A stretch of DNA of 64,000 nucleotides, taken from positions 3,720,001 through 3,784,000 of the forward strand of contig NZ_CP048814.1 of assembly GCF_014217785.1 (NCBI RefSeq), read 5' to 3'. Below the pieces are notes generated by a model. It did not search any database. It saw only the letters and a program-made list of their open reading frames with translations, and was not told the origin of the DNA. Below, in pieces: positions 25,757-38,361 of the stretch. This DNA comes from Rhodococcus triatomae. Lineage in GTDB: Bacteria; Actinomycetota; Actinomycetes; Mycobacteriales; Mycobacteriaceae. Within the stretch, counting starts at the first letter, position 1. Each line of letters starts with the position of its first letter. The position numbers and the translations under genes are program-made.

Positions 25757-27540
25757 CAGGTGTTTCACGATGGCGGCGTCGCGTCAATCGACGTATCACC
25801 CCGATCCTGCGCTGGGGACATGCGCTGGGCCGGACGTTGGCACACACGTGGCGCCGCTCGCTCCAACTGAGAGTCGTCGTCTCGACGCTCTCCCTGTCCC
25901 TCATCGTCATCGTCGTCCTCGGGGTGGTGCTGACCAGTCAGATCACCGAGCGGATGCTCGAGACCAAGATCAGTGCGGCCATCGAGGAGCTCGAACGCTC
26001 GCGGATGACGGTCGAGAGTCAGCTGGCCGGTTCCGACGGGTCCAGCTCGCTCGAGGTGCAACTCGAGAGTGCTCGCTCCGCGCTGACGAATCGTGACCCC
26101 GACTCGGGGGAGACCTCCGGATCGGCAGGCACCTTCGACCCGGTTCTCATCGTGTCCGGAGACGGCCCCCGGGCACCGACCTCCGTGGGGGCCTCGGAGC
26201 AGATTCCCCAGTCGCTCCGTGATTTCGTGCAGGCGGGACAGATCAGCTACCAGTACGCGACGGTGAACGACCCGGCCGGCTATTCGGGTCCGGCGCTGAT
26301 CGTCGGTACGCCGACCATGTCGCCGATCTCTGCGCTCGAGCTGTACCTGGTGTTCCCGCTCGAGAGCGAGGATCGCAGCCTGTCGCTGATGCGCGGCACT
26401 CTTCTCGTGGGCGGTGGCGTGCTCGCGGTGCTGCTGGCGGCGATCTCGCTGCTGGTCGCGCGTCAGGTGGTGCTGCCGCTGCGTTCGGCGTCGCGGATCG
26501 CGGTGCGATTCGCCGACGGCCGGCTCAAGGAACGGATGCCGGTGCGAGGCGAGGAGGACATGGCGCGTCTGGCGATGTCGTTCAACGAGATGGCGGAGAG
26601 CCTGTCGAAGCAGATCACCCAGCTGGAGGAGTTCGGCAACCTGCAGAAGCGGTTCACCTCGGATGTGAGCCACGAGCTGCGGACGCCGTTGACGACGGTG
26701 CGGATGGCGGCGGATCTCATCCACGACGGCAGTGACGAACTCGATCCGGTGCTGCGCCGCTCCTCGGAGCTGTTGGTGGCGGAACTGGACCGCTTCGAGG
26801 GCCTGCTCAACGATCTGCTCGAGATCAGCAGACACGACGCGGGTGTGGCGGAACTGGCCGCCGAACAATTGGATGTCCGGATGTGCGCCAGGGCGACGAT
26901 CTCCACCGTGCGGCATCTGGCGCGGGAGACCGCGACCGAGCTGATCGTGGACCTCCCGGACGAGCCGGTGAACGCCGAGGTGGATCCGCGGCGGGTGGAA
27001 CGGATTCTGCGCAACCTGCTGGCGAATGCGATCGACCACGGCGAAGGCAAGCCGGTGCTGCTGCGGTTGCGTGCCGACGAGAACGCGGTGGCGTTCATCG
27101 TCCGTGACCAGGGTGTCGGGCTGCGCCCCGGTGAGGAGAAACTGGTGTTCAACCGGTTCTGGCGTTCGGATCCGTCGCGGGTGCGACGCTCCGGCGGCAC
27201 CGGCCTCGGGCTGGCCATCAGCGTCGAGGATGCGAACCTGCACGACGGACGCCTCGAGGCGTGGGGCGAGCCCGGTCGGGGTGCGTGCTTCCGCCTGACG
27301 GTGCCGCGTGCCCGTGGGCGCAAGGTGGTGTCGAGCCCGCTGCCGCTCAAGCCGGGGACCGGGAGATACGTTCAGGGACAACCCGTTCCCGAGGCGGCGC
27401 GGGACGGTTCCGATCGGAACGGTGCCGTCGTCGGCTCCGGTGAGCCGGGCGGCGAGCGGGTCGACGTGTCGGACAACGGCGCCGAGACACCGGCCGACGA
27501 GTCGCAGACCGTCCCGACACGCCGGGAGCCCAGAAAATGA
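25753..27540 (+). CDS. mtrB: sensor histidine kinase MtrB
   Basis: Membrane kinase partner of MtrA. It is 595 residues with transmembrane segments near 42-64 and 215-236 and an extracytoplasmic sensor between them. HAMP spans about 237-290. The HisKA motif [15 protein letters not shown] has the phosphorylated His near 306, and the HATPase domain has the N-box [13 protein letters not shown] (near 417) and [10 protein letters not shown]. The C-terminal 60 residues are a disordered Pro/Asp/Gly tail. It is translationally coupled on both sides (GTGA with mtrA, ATGA with lpqB). Confidence 0.96.
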   Translation: MTGVSRWRRRVNRRITPILRWGHALGRTLAHTWRRSLQLRVVVSTLSLSLIVIVVLGVVLTSQITERMLETKISAAIEELERSRMTVESQLAGSDGSSSLEVQLESARSALTNRDPDSGETSGSAGTFDPVLIVSGDGPRAPTSVGASEQIPQSLRDFVQAGQISYQYATVNDPAGYSGPALIVGTPTMSPISALELYLVFPLESEDRSLSLMRGTLLVGGGVLAVLLAAISLLVARQVVLPLRSASRIAVRFADGRLKERMPVRGEEDMARLAMSFNEMAESLSKQITQLEEFGNLQKRFTSDVSHELRTPLTTVRMAADLIHDGSDELDPVLRRSSELLVAELDRFEGLLNDLLEISRHDAGVAELAAEQLDVRMCARATISTVRHLARETATELIVDLPDEPVNAEVDPRRVERILRNLLANAIDHGEGKPVLLRLRADENAVAFIVRDQGVGLRPGEEKLVFNRFWRSDPSRVRRSGGTGLGLAISVEDANLHDGRLEAWGEPGRGACFRLTVPRARGRKVVSSPLPLKPGTGRYVQGQPVPEAARDGSDRNGAVVGSGEPGGERVDVSDNGAETPADESQTVPTRREPRK

Positions 27541-29381
27541 ACCGGGCAGCAGAGAACCTCACGGGAGCAGACCGGACGGTGCCGTCGCCGACTCGCGTCC
27601 GCCGCGGACGTCGCCGGGCCGGGCCGGTGCTCGCCGTCCTCGTCGCGGCGGTGACCGTTGCCGCCGGGTGCGCGAGCGTCCCCTCCTCGTCTGCACCGCA
27701 GGCGATCGGGACCATTTCCCGTGAAGCTCCCGAGTCGAGCGTGCCCGAACCCACGGCGGGCCGCGAACCGGACCTGTTGCTGCGCGACTTCGTCAAGGCG
27801 AGCACCAATCCCGCGAACCGGCATCTCGCGGCACGGCAGTTCCTCACGCCCGAGGTTTCCGGACGGTGGGACGACGAGGCGAGCGCGATCATCGTCGACA
27901 AGGTCGACGTGTTCGTGGAGACGCGCTCGACGAACCGGGCCACGTACACGATCCGTGCGAACAAGGTGGGTCAGCTACAGCCGGGCGGCCTGTACGAGGC
28001 CGAGGACGGCAACTTCGAGGCGCGGATCGGGTTCGAGCGGATCGGGGGCGAGTGGCGGATCAACGAGCTGCCACAGGGCGTGATCATGGACCGCGCCCAG
28101 TTCCTCAACACCTATCAGCGCAAGTCGCTCTACTTCGTCGACCCGACCGGGGCGACCGTGGTCCCGGATCCCAGGTGGGTCTACGCCGAGCCCGATCAGA
28201 TGGCGGCCCAGCTGGTGGGCTTGCTGATCGAGGGCCCCAAGTCGGCACTGGCGCCCGCGGTGCGCAACGAACTCGGCGACGGTGTCTCGCTGCGTGCCCC
28301 GATCACCAAGGCGGACGGGCGCTCCGCCGGGGTCGGGGTCGGGCTGGGCGGGGTGCGGATCGACCTGCAGGGCGTGCGTGGCATGGACCCGCAGTCGAAG
28401 TCGCTGCTCGCGGCGCAGCTCGTGTGGACTTTGGCGAACGCGGAGGTGGCGGGCCCCTACGTGCTGCTGGCGGACGGTCAACCGCTGGACGAGCGCTTCG
28501 CGGACGGGTGGACCACGGCGGACGTGGCCTCGATGAATCCGCTCGCGACCGCGGGGGCCGCCGTCGGGCTGCACGCGCTGCGCGACGGTGCGCTCGTGTC
28601 GGTCACCGAGAACGGCGTCGTCCCGTCCCCGGGGTTCTTCGGGAACTCGGGCCGACTGCGTGCGGCGTCGCTGTCCCAGGACGGTCGACTGGTCGCGGCG
28701 GTCGCCGATACCGGGCGCCCGCCACCGGACCCGGCGAACACCCTGATGGTCGGGGGCTACGAGACCGGGGACGCGGAGCCGGCACTCGAGAGCGGTGCGA
28801 TCACCCGGCCGACGTGGAACCCGGACGGTTCGGTGATCTGGACCACGGTCAACGGGAACCACGTCGTGCGGGTGCTGCGCGAACCGGGCACGGGCCGGCT
28901 GTCGGTGGTCGATGTGGACGCGGGGGCGGTCACCGCCCTCGGCTCGACCATCACCGAACTGAGGCTCTCCCGCGACGGCGTCCGTGCGGCGATCATCGTC
29001 GACGGCAAGGTGTACCTCGCCATCGTCACCGAACTGCCCGGCGGTGGATACGCGCTGACCAGTCCACGGGCGATCGCGGTGGGGCTCGGCAGCCCGGCGT
29101 TGTCGCTCGACTGGAGCGACGGCGAAACGGTCGTCGTGGCCCGCGCGGCCTCGGACATCCCGGTGGTCCAGGTGACCGTGGACGGGTCCCGTATGGACGC
29201 GCTCCCGAGCCGCAACCTCACCGCGCCGGTGGTCGCCGTCGATGCCACCCCGACCACCGAGTTCGTGGCCGATTCGAGGGCGGTGTTCCAGCTGAACAAC
29301 ATGGACCCCGCGGGCGACCGCTACTGGCGCGAGGTGCCGGGGCTCACCGGTGTGAAGGCGATCCCCGTTCTTCCCGGCTGA
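27537..29381 (+). CDS. lpqB: lipoprotein LpqB
   Basis: Lipoprotein that modulates MtrB in mycobacteria. It is 614 residues with an N-terminal signal followed by a lipobox ending TVAAGC (Cys near 44), a GerMN-type domain around 190-320 ([20 protein letters not shown]) and a C-terminal beta-propeller-like region with blades such as [11 protein letters not shown] and [16 protein letters not shown] 27537 overlaps the mtrB stop. The operon mtrA-mtrB-lpqB matches Rv3246c-Rv3244c. Confidence 0.95.
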   Translation: MNRAAENLTGADRTVPSPTRVRRGRRRAGPVLAVLVAAVTVAAGCASVPSSSAPQAIGTISREAPESSVPEPTAGREPDLLLRDFVKASTNPANRHLAARQFLTPEVSGRWDDEASAIIVDKVDVFVETRSTNRATYTIRANKVGQLQPGGLYEAEDGNFEARIGFERIGGEWRINELPQGVIMDRAQFLNTYQRKSLYFVDPTGATVVPDPRWVYAEPDQMAAQLVGLLIEGPKSALAPAVRNELGDGVSLRAPITKADGRSAGVGVGLGGVRIDLQGVRGMDPQSKSLLAAQLVWTLANAEVAGPYVLLADGQPLDERFADGWTTADVASMNPLATAGAAVGLHALRDGALVSVTENGVVPSPGFFGNSGRLRAASLSQDGRLVAAVADTGRPPPDPANTLMVGGYETGDAEPALESGAITRPTWNPDGSVIWTTVNGNHVVRVLREPGTGRLSVVDVDAGAVTALGSTITELRLSRDGVRAAIIVDGKVYLAIVTELPGGGYALTSPRAIAVGLGSPALSLDWSDGETVVVARAASDIPVVQVTVDGSRMDALPSRNLTAPVVAVDATPTTEFVADSRAVFQLNNMDPAGDRYWREVPGLTGVKAIPVLPG

Positions 29382-29412
29382 CGTGTCGGCCCCGGTGGCT
29401 AGGCTGCCTCCG

Positions 29413-30066
29413 GTGCGGGCACTGACCGATCTGATCCTGCCGTTCGAGTGCGGTGGTTGCGGTCGGCCGGGAACGCGGTGGTGTGCCGCGTGCGCGGCCG
29501 AGTTGACGGACTGTCCGGTACGGCTGCATCCGCGTGTGGATCCACGGGTTCCGGTGTGGGCGCTGGGTCCCTATTCCGGTCCGCGCCGGCAGGCCGTCGT
29601 CGCCGCCAAGGAGCGCGGCAGACGCGACCTCTGCGAGCCTCTCGGTGCCGCACTCGCGGGTGCACTCGGGGTGCTCGGAGGGTGGGCGGAACTGCCGGAG
29701 GCGCCACTGGTCCTGGTGCCCGCCCCGACCCGGGCGCGCGCCGCACGGCGGCGCGGTGGCGACCCGGTGCGCCGGATGGCGGAGGCGGCCGTGGGCCGGG
29801 CCCGCGTGTGCCCCGCGCTCGTCGTGCGGCGGGGTGTCCGCGACTCGGTCGGACTGACCGCGGCGCAGCGGCAGGCGAACCTGTCCGGGCGAGTCCGGCT
29901 CACCCGCGCGGGGACGAACCTGAGCACGTACTGCCGCGCCCGTGAGCACGCGGCGATCGTCGTCGACGACGTGTTGACCACCGGTACCACTGCGGCGGAA
30001 TCGGTTCGGACGCTCGGCCGGTTCGGGGTGCAGGTTGCGGCCGTCCTCGTCGTGGCCGGGGTGTGA
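29413..30066 (+). CDS. ComF-family phosphoribosyltransferase-like protein (Rv3242c-like)
   Basis: 217 residues. The N-terminal zinc module FECGGCGRPGTRWCAACAAE has four Cys. It is followed by a type I phosphoribosyltransferase fold with LVLVPAPTRARAARRRG and the PRPP-binding loop AAIVVDDVLTTGTTAAESV. The family includes the competence protein ComF, but the role in actinobacteria is not settled. The start is taken at GTG 29413 because TAGGCT (29400-29405) lies seven bases upstream, indicating leaderless expression. GTG 29383 is the alternative. Confidence 0.8.
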   Translation: MRALTDLILPFECGGCGRPGTRWCAACAAELTDCPVRLHPRVDPRVPVWALGPYSGPRRQAVVAAKERGRRDLCEPLGAALAGALGVLGGWAELPEAPLVLVPAPTRARAARRRGGDPVRRMAEAAVGRARVCPALVVRRGVRDSVGLTAAQRQANLSGRVRLTRAGTNLSTYCRAREHAAIVVDDVLTTGTTAAESVRTLGRFGVQVAAVLVVAGV

Positions 30067-30254
30067 GGTGAAATTCGTCCGAACGGTGGCACTCTCCAGG
30101 GTTACGTACTAGCGTCGCGGATACACCCGAAAGTACAGGTAGGAGGTGGACTTCGAGCCTGGCGCCGGGCGCCTTCCCAGTCGACGGACACCCGGCTGCG
30201 TTCCATTTGTCGCCACCGCCCGTCGAGGGCCGTGGCCGTTATCGGGAGGTACGA

Positions 30255-30935
30255 GTGACGACCCCTTCGCAAGTTCCGGAGATCGCCGCAGCGCGTGACG
30301 AGGCTGCTCCAGGTGAGACACCGACCGTCGAACCCACGGCCGAGATGGTCGTCAAGGGACGTAACGTCGAGATACCCGATCACTTCCGCATCTATGTCTC
30401 CCAGAAGCTGGCCAGGCTCGAGCGTTTCGATCCGTCCATCTTCCGATTCGACGTCGAACTCCAGCACGAACGCAACCGCCGCCAGTCCAAGGTGTGCCAG
30501 CGCGTCGAGATCACCGCCCGCGGCAAGGGGCCGATCGCCCGCGCGGAGGCGAGTGCCGACAGCTTCTACGCCGCGTTCGAGTCGGTGACCGCCAAGCTCG
30601 AGAGCCGGCTCCGCCGGACGAAGGACCGCCGCAAGGTCCACTACGGCGAGAAGACGCCGGTGTCGGTCGCGCGCGCCACCGCTCCGCTCGCCGAGGATGC
30701 CCTCCCCAGTACTCCCGAACCTTCTCTCGACGGGGAACACCCCGACGAACACCTTCCCGGCCGCATCGTGCGCACCAAGGTGCACAAGGCGACGCCGATG
30801 ACCGTGGACGACGCGCTGTACGAGATGGAACTCGTCGGCCACGACTTCTTCCTCTTCCACGACAAGGAGTCGGACCAGCCGTCCGTCGTCTACCGTCGGC
30901 ACGCCTTCGACTACGGGTTGATCCGCCTGGAGTGA
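30255..30935 (+). CDS. hpf: ribosome hibernation promoting factor, long form
   Basis: Binds the 30S subunit and dimerises or stabilises idle 70S ribosomes. It is 226 residues. The N-terminal S30AE domain (about 30-135) has [20 protein letters not shown] and [12 protein letters not shown]. After a linker, the C-terminal dimerisation domain runs from about 175 ([20 protein letters not shown] and [11 protein letters not shown]). The start is GTG 30255 with GGGAGGT six bases upstream. The leader of about 190 bases carries another strong AGGAGGT at 30141-30147 with no standard start after it. Confidence 0.93.
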   Translation: MTTPSQVPEIAAARDEAAPGETPTVEPTAEMVVKGRNVEIPDHFRIYVSQKLARLERFDPSIFRFDVELQHERNRRQSKVCQRVEITARGKGPIARAEASADSFYAAFESVTAKLESRLRRTKDRRKVHYGEKTPVSVARATAPLAEDALPSTPEPSLDGEHPDEHLPGRIVRTKVHKATPMTVDDALYEMELVGHDFFLFHDKESDQPSVVYRRHAFDYGLIRLE

Positions 30936-31023
30936 CCTGCACGCGGGCCGTGGCCGCCGCGCCGCGCGCCCCGCCGAGAGGACCCGACGCGAGGTCGGTT
31001 CACTCACCCGAGCGAAAGAACGC

Positions 31024-31029
31024 CTACCA
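31024..31029 (+). promoter_or_regulatory. -10 box upstream of secA1
   Basis: TACCAT in the 202-bp gap between hpf and secA1. Transcription from here would give a leader of about 100 bases. Inference from motif position only. Confidence 0.35.
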
Positions 31030-31137
31030 TGGAATCCGGTCGGAGTTTTCGGACCCGGCCGGATTTCGTGTGTCACTCCTGCCACCGACGATCCAACTAC
31101 CGAAGATCAACCGCCGAAGATTGAGGACGAACGAGAC

Positions 31138-34011
<2,874 letters not shown>

Positions 34012-34037
34012 CGGCTGGACCGGGCCCCCACGGCCGA

Positions 34038-34586
34038 CTAGGCGAACAGCAGGGAGGTCACTCGCCACCCGCCGGCCGTCTGTTCCATCCGGCCGGCGAA
34101 GGCGGGCGAGCGCTCACCGCGTGCGTACCGCCCGAAGAACTCGACGACCTCCGCCGGGCCGGAGTCCCCGGCCGCCGGGTGCGGGGGACCGGAGTGAACC
34201 GGCCGGAGATGGACGGTCTGCAGGATCGCCGTCCCCCGAGACCCGCGGCGCGCCCCGGCGGTGGCGAGTCGGTGCAGGTGCTCGACCACTTCGGGCGCGA
34301 AGAATGTACGCAGCTGGTTCGGGTTGCGTCGCCGGTCGACCACCTCGAGTGCTCGCCGTATGGCCAACTCGGCGAATGCGCTGCTGTCGCGTGGTGCGGC
34401 CGGCTCGCGCATCGCCGCTCGTGTGGGCGACCGTCCGTCGTGGGGTGAACTCTGTGCCGCGCCGCGTCCGCCGAGCGGTCGGTGACGTGTCCCGGGTACC
34501 GGCAGGTGCGCACACGGCTCGCCGATCGCACCCAGCGGCGGCTCGCAGCATGGCACTCCGGAGAGATAGGTGTAGCCCTCGTCCAT
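34038..34586 (-). CDS. Rv3235-like family protein
   Basis: 182 residues. The N-terminal half is Pro/Arg/Ser-rich and probably disordered, with a Cys pair (GVPCCEPP). The C-terminal half is an alpha-beta domain, FAELAIRRALEVVDRRRNPN and RMEQTAGGWRVTSLLFA, as in the actinobacterial Rv3235 family, often found near secA. ATG 34586 has GAGGGGG upstream; a start at 34634 is possible. Function unknown. It is convergent with secA1, 26 bases apart. Confidence 0.7.
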   Translation of the reverse strand: MDEGYTYLSGVPCCEPPLGAIGEPCAHLPVPGTRHRPLGGRGAAQSSPHDGRSPTRAAMREPAAPRDSSAFAELAIRRALEVVDRRRNPNQLRTFFAPEVVEHLHRLATAGARRGSRGTAILQTVHLRPVHSGPPHPAAGDSGPAEVVEFFGRYARGERSPAFAGRMEQTAGGWRVTSLLFA

Positions 34587-34728
34587 CGCGTGTTCCCCCT
34601 CGATCCCCACGTGCCTCGGCACGCCCCGCGCCATGCTCGCACATTCGGGCCGAACGCGCGCGGCAATCGGGCACCGAGGTGCCCGAGTCCGTCTCGCCGA
34701 ACGCAGGCCCGCGTCCTAGGGTGAGGGC

Positions 34729-35085
34729 GTGCGAGCATTGATATCGGACTACGCCGGCGTCCTCGACGGGCCCGATCCGGAGGCCTCCGTTCTGGTCGGC
34801 CTCCTCGGGGACGCTCGCGGAAACGGTTGCCGTACCGCGATTCTCAGTAACGACCAGGGTGGCCCGCAGGCGTCGGCCCTGCGTTCGCTCGCCGGCTCCG
34901 TGGTCGATGTCGTGGTGCTGTCCGGGGACGTCGGGGTGGCGAAACCGGACCCGCGGATCTACCGGATAGTCGCCGAACGGCTCGGCGTGGAGCCGCAGGC
35001 CTGTATCTTCATCGACCGGGAGCCGGGTGACGAGACACCGGCAGAAGACAGCGCGGAACGAACAGGGGGAGATGCGGCGACATGA
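34729..35085 (+). CDS. truncated HAD-superfamily hydrolase-like protein
   Basis: 118 residues. The N-terminus LISDYAGVLDGPD holds the HAD nucleophile Asp, but the acid/base Asp at +2 is Ala. TAILSNDQGG is motif II (Ser/Asn), and VGVAKPDPRIYRI is motif III (Lys). The motif IV Asp pair, usually FVDD, reads FIDREPGDE. There is no cap domain, and the last 20 residues are unlike the family. It therefore looks catalytically weak or vestigial. The GTG has TAGGGT six bases upstream. The gene overlaps the WS/DGAT start by four bases (ATGA), so it may serve mainly as a coupled leader gene. Confidence 0.6.
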   Translation: MRALISDYAGVLDGPDPEASVLVGLLGDARGNGCRTAILSNDQGGPQASALRSLAGSVVDVVVLSGDVGVAKPDPRIYRIVAERLGVEPQACIFIDREPGDETPAEDSAERTGGDAAT

Positions 35086-36518
35086 CGAACCGGCTCAGCG
35101 CGCAGGACGCGTCGTTCTACTTCCTCGAGGCGGGCAGCACCCCGATGCACGTGGGTTCGCTCGCGGTGTTCCAGACTCCCCGGGGCGGATTCGACTACGA
35201 GCATCTGCTCCGTCTGGTCGAGGAACGGCTCCGGCTCGTGCCCCGCTACCGGCAGAAGGTGCGCGAGGTGGCGTTCGGCCTGGCCCGGCCGGTGTGGGTC
35301 GACGACCGGGACTTCGACATCGAGTATCACGTGCGTCGCTCGGCGCTTCCCCGGCCCGGGTCGGACGCGCAACTGCACGACCTGGTCGCGCGGCTGATCT
35401 CGCGGCCGCTCGACAACACCCGTCCACTGTGGGAGATGTACCTCGTCGAAGGTCTCTCGCGTGGCCGCTTCGCGATCTTCACCAAGTCCCACTCCGCGCT
35501 GGTCGACGGCGAATCGGCACTGGACATCGGGCACGTGATCATCGACGCGGAGAAGCACCCCGACCGGCTCGACGAGGAACTCTGGATGCCCGCGGCGGAA
35601 CCGGGGACGGCGACGCTGGTCGCGGGAGCGCTCACGGAGATGATCGCCCGTCCCGCCGAGGCGGTGTCCGCCGTGCGCGGTGCGGCGTCGGACGTCGCGT
35701 CGATGTTCGCGGGCACCGCCCAGGTCGTGGAGAAGGCGGCCGCGGTCCTGCGCACTGCCACCTCGTCGGCACCGTCGAATCCACTGAACGCGCCGATCTC
35801 GCGCAGCCGTCGCTATGCCGTGGCGAAGACCGAACTGGACGACTACCGCAAGATCCGGGCTCGGTACGACTGCGAGATCAACGACGTGATCCTCGCGGTG
35901 GTCACCGGGGCCCTGCGGAACTGGCTGCTCTCGAGAGGTGAGCCGGTGACCGAGGCGACGACGGTGCGCGCGATGGTCCCGATCTCGGTGTACCCGGACG
36001 TCGAGGAGGCGGAGTCGGGACCGGTGCGGGGACGCCCGCCGGTCGAGGATTCCGACCAGGAACGAGGCCGGGTGTCGTCGTTCCTCATCGACCTGCCGGT
36101 CGGCGAGCCCAACACCGTGGTGCAGCTCTCGCACGTGGCGCACGCCACCGCGGAGTTCGAGCGGCAGAGCCAGCGGGTGACGGCGCAGACGATGATGCGC
36201 CTGTCCGGGTTCGCCCCGGCGACCTTGCACGCGATGGGAGCACGTGCGGCGAGTAGCTTCTCGCAGAGGATGTTCAACCTGATGATCACCAACGCCCCGG
36301 GACCGCAGGCGCCGATGTTCGTCGGCGGTGCGCGGATGCTCGAGATGTATCCCGTCTCGCCGTTGCTGAAGAATCAGACACTGAGCATCGCGTTGACGTC
36401 CTACGACGGCCGTGTCTACTACGGTTTGAATGCAGACCGCGATGCGATGTCCGACGTGGATGTGGTGGCGGCTCTGCTCTACGAATCTCTCGAGGAGTTG
36501 TCGGATGCCAGTCGGTGA
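35082..36518 (+). CDS. wax ester synthase/diacylglycerol acyltransferase family protein
   Basis: 478-residue WS/DGAT (Tgs/Atf) family enzyme, which normally makes triacylglycerol or wax esters. The family start RLSAQDASFYFLEAGSTPMH is clear, as are RPLDNTRPLWEMYLVEGL and the C-terminal NAPGPQAPMFVGGARMLEMYP. The active-site motif HHxxxDG reads SHSALVDGE, so the second His, the presumed general base, is Ser. Activity may be altered or lost. It corresponds to the tgs3 locus (Rv3234c-Rv3233c), split in M. tuberculosis but intact here. Confidence 0.85.
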   Translation: MTNRLSAQDASFYFLEAGSTPMHVGSLAVFQTPRGGFDYEHLLRLVEERLRLVPRYRQKVREVAFGLARPVWVDDRDFDIEYHVRRSALPRPGSDAQLHDLVARLISRPLDNTRPLWEMYLVEGLSRGRFAIFTKSHSALVDGESALDIGHVIIDAEKHPDRLDEELWMPAAEPGTATLVAGALTEMIARPAEAVSAVRGAASDVASMFAGTAQVVEKAAAVLRTATSSAPSNPLNAPISRSRRYAVAKTELDDYRKIRARYDCEINDVILAVVTGALRNWLLSRGEPVTEATTVRAMVPISVYPDVEEAESGPVRGRPPVEDSDQERGRVSSFLIDLPVGEPNTVVQLSHVAHATAEFERQSQRVTAQTMMRLSGFAPATLHAMGARAASSFSQRMFNLMITNAPGPQAPMFVGGARMLEMYPVSPLLKNQTLSIALTSYDGRVYYGLNADRDAMSDVDVVAALLYESLEELSDASR

Positions 36519-36534
36519 CGGAGGGGGAGACGCT

Positions 36535-37038
36535 GTGACCCGCGTCTACATTCCTGCGACGATCGAATCGTTGACCCGGCTCGTCGAGGATCGCCGTCTC
36601 GATCCGATGAGCCGCACGGCGTTCGCCGTCACCCCTACGCTGCGGGAGGCCTACGCGTCCGGCGACGACGAGGAGCTCGAGGCCGTCGCGATGGCCGAGG
36701 CCGCGCGCGCCTCGTTGCGGCTGCTCGCCGCGAAGGAGGGCGAGGACGGGGTCCGTTTCCGGCGGGCCGTCATCGCTGCCGACGTGGCTGACGTGACCGT
36801 GCGGCCGGATCTCGACGACGCCGTCGTGCGGCTCGCGGGCCCCGTGTCGATCGACGAGGTGGCGTCGGTCCACGTCGATCTGGAGGCCGCCGAGCCCGAT
36901 ATCGAACGGGCGGTGGCGGTCGTGGACGAGGCTGATCTCGGTGATCCCGAGGCCGAGTTCGTTCTCGGTGACGCCGAGGACCATCCGCTGGCGTGGTATG
37001 CGACCCAGGAACTACCGTTCCTCCTGGAGTTGCTGTAA
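36535..37038 (+). CDS. DUF6912-type conserved protein (Rv3231c-like)
   Basis: 167 residues beginning VTRVYIPATIESLTRLVEDR, then an acidic alpha/beta protein ending AWYATQELPFLLELL. It is conserved beside the desA3 locus in mycobacteria (Rv3231c). No catalytic motif is visible and the function is unknown. The start is GTG 36535 with GGAGGGGGAG upstream; ATG 36505 in the same frame would overlap the acyltransferase. Fifteen bases from its 3' end are repeated 40 bases downstream. Confidence 0.7.
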   Translation: MTRVYIPATIESLTRLVEDRRLDPMSRTAFAVTPTLREAYASGDDEELEAVAMAEAARASLRLLAAKEGEDGVRFRRAVIAADVADVTVRPDLDDAVVRLAGPVSIDEVASVHVDLEAAEPDIERAVAVVDEADLGDPEAEFVLGDAEDHPLAWYATQELPFLLELL

Positions 37039-37062
37039 CCGGAGCTGTTGTCACTCGTCCCT

Positions 37063-37082
37063 CCTGGAGTTGCTGCTCCAGG
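37063..37082 (+). terminator. hairpin after the DUF6912-type gene
   Basis: CCTGGAG, six-base loop TTGCTG, CTCCAGG. The left arm lies within a 15-bp sequence (CTCCTGGAGTTGCTG, 37061-37075) that duplicates 37021-37035 at the end of the preceding gene. Possible weak terminator. Confidence 0.4.
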
Positions 37083-37100
37083 GGTGGCTACCTCGAAGTA

Positions 37101-37138
37101 ACCTACGGTACCGTAACCACACCTACGGTACCGTAGGT
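37101..37138. promoter_or_regulatory. tandem palindromic operator upstream of the 2Fe-2S reductase
   Basis: Two copies of TACGGTACCGTA at 37104-37115 and 37124-37135, 20 bp apart. The second is the core of a perfect 18-bp palindrome ACCTACGGTACCGTAGGT (37121-37138). Related elements recur before the second desaturase (39737-39781). The symmetry and size fit a TetR-family dimer site; the regulator is unknown. Confidence 0.75.
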
Positions 37139-37160
37139 GCAGATCGGAGAGGTGACACGG

Positions 37161-38276
37161 ATGAGCTTGAAGGATTGGATCGAGGCACCCGCCGCGGCCG
37201 TCGTGCCCGCGGGGCGGTCCCGACTCAATTGGCTGCGCGGTGCGGCCGCGCGATTGACGACCCCGCTGCTCCCGGACGACTACCTGCATCTGGTCAACCC
37301 GCTGTGGTCGGCGCGCGAGTTGCGTGGCCAGATCGTCGAGGTGCGCCGCGAGACGGCGGAGGCCGCCACCATCGTCATCAAGCCCGGGTGGGGGTTCGAC
37401 TTCGGATACGCACCCGGCCAGTACATCGGCATCGGTCTGCATCTCGAGGGCCGCTGGCACTGGCGGTCGTACTCCCTGACCTCCCCGCCGAACTGGGAGG
37501 GCAAGCGGATCTCGATCGCGGTGAAGGCGATGCCCGAGGGGCTGTTGTCGAGCCACCTCGTCAACGGGGTGCCGTCCGGCACGATCGTGCGGCTGGCCGC
37601 ACCCACCGGCAACTTCGTTCTTCCGGATCCGCCTCCGGAAAAGGTGTTGTTCCTCACCGCCGGCAGCGGTGTCACCCCGGTGATGGCGATGCTTCGGGCG
37701 ATGGCACGCCGGGGTCACGTGCCCGACGTCCTGCACGTGCATTCGGCGCCCACTCGGGACGACGTCATGTTCGCCGAGGAGATCGCGCAACTCGACGCCG
37801 ACCACTCGGGGTTTCGCTCACATGTCCAGCTCACACGCAGTCAGGGCAAGTTCTCGCTGGCCTCGCTCGACGAACTCTGTCCGGACTGGCGAGAACGGCA
37901 GACGTGGGCGTGCGGCCCGTTGCCGATGCTCGACGAGATCGAGAGCGTGTGGTCCGAACAGGGCATTTCCGAGTTCCTCCACCTCGAGCGTTTCGCGGTC
38001 TCCCGCGCCGACACGTCGGGCGAGGGCGGAACGGTGACCTTTGCAAAGTCGGGAAAATCGACCACAATCGACGGTGCGACAACTCTGCTCGAAGCGGGGG
38101 AGCGAGCCGGTGTGCTCATGCCGTTCGGTTGCAGGATGGGCATCTGTCAGACCTGCGTGCTCCCGATCGTCGAAGGCCACGCGATCGATCTGCGGTCCGG
38201 TAAGGATCATGCAGAAGGTGACCGGGTCCAGACGTGCATTTCCGCCGCCGCAGGGGATTGCACGCTCGACGCCTGA
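37161..38276 (+). CDS. ferredoxin reductase-like oxidoreductase, desaturase partner (Rv3230c-like)
   Basis: 371-residue electron-transfer protein that delivers electrons to the neighbouring fatty-acyl desaturase. An FAD domain ([15 protein letters not shown]) and an NAD domain ([18 protein letters not shown], ending [10 protein letters not shown]) are followed by a C-terminal plant-type 2Fe-2S domain with [11 protein letters not shown] and a fourth Cys in VQTCIS. ATG 37161 follows GGAGAGG. Expression is presumably controlled by the palindromic operator just upstream. In M. tuberculosis Rv3230c partners DesA3. Confidence 0.92.
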   Translation: MSLKDWIEAPAAAVVPAGRSRLNWLRGAAARLTTPLLPDDYLHLVNPLWSARELRGQIVEVRRETAEAATIVIKPGWGFDFGYAPGQYIGIGLHLEGRWHWRSYSLTSPPNWEGKRISIAVKAMPEGLLSSHLVNGVPSGTIVRLAAPTGNFVLPDPPPEKVLFLTAGSGVTPVMAMLRAMARRGHVPDVLHVHSAPTRDDVMFAEEIAQLDADHSGFRSHVQLTRSQGKFSLASLDELCPDWRERQTWACGPLPMLDEIESVWSEQGISEFLHLERFAVSRADTSGEGGTVTFAKSGKSTTIDGATTLLEAGERAGVLMPFGCRMGICQTCVLPIVEGHAIDLRSGKDHAEGDRVQTCISAAAGDCTLDA

Positions 38277-38361
38277 CCTTCTCGAACGATCGATACATCG
38301 CTCGGCAGGTACCTCGCACAGCCAGTTTTCGACACGCACTGCTCGACCACGGAGGACGCCG

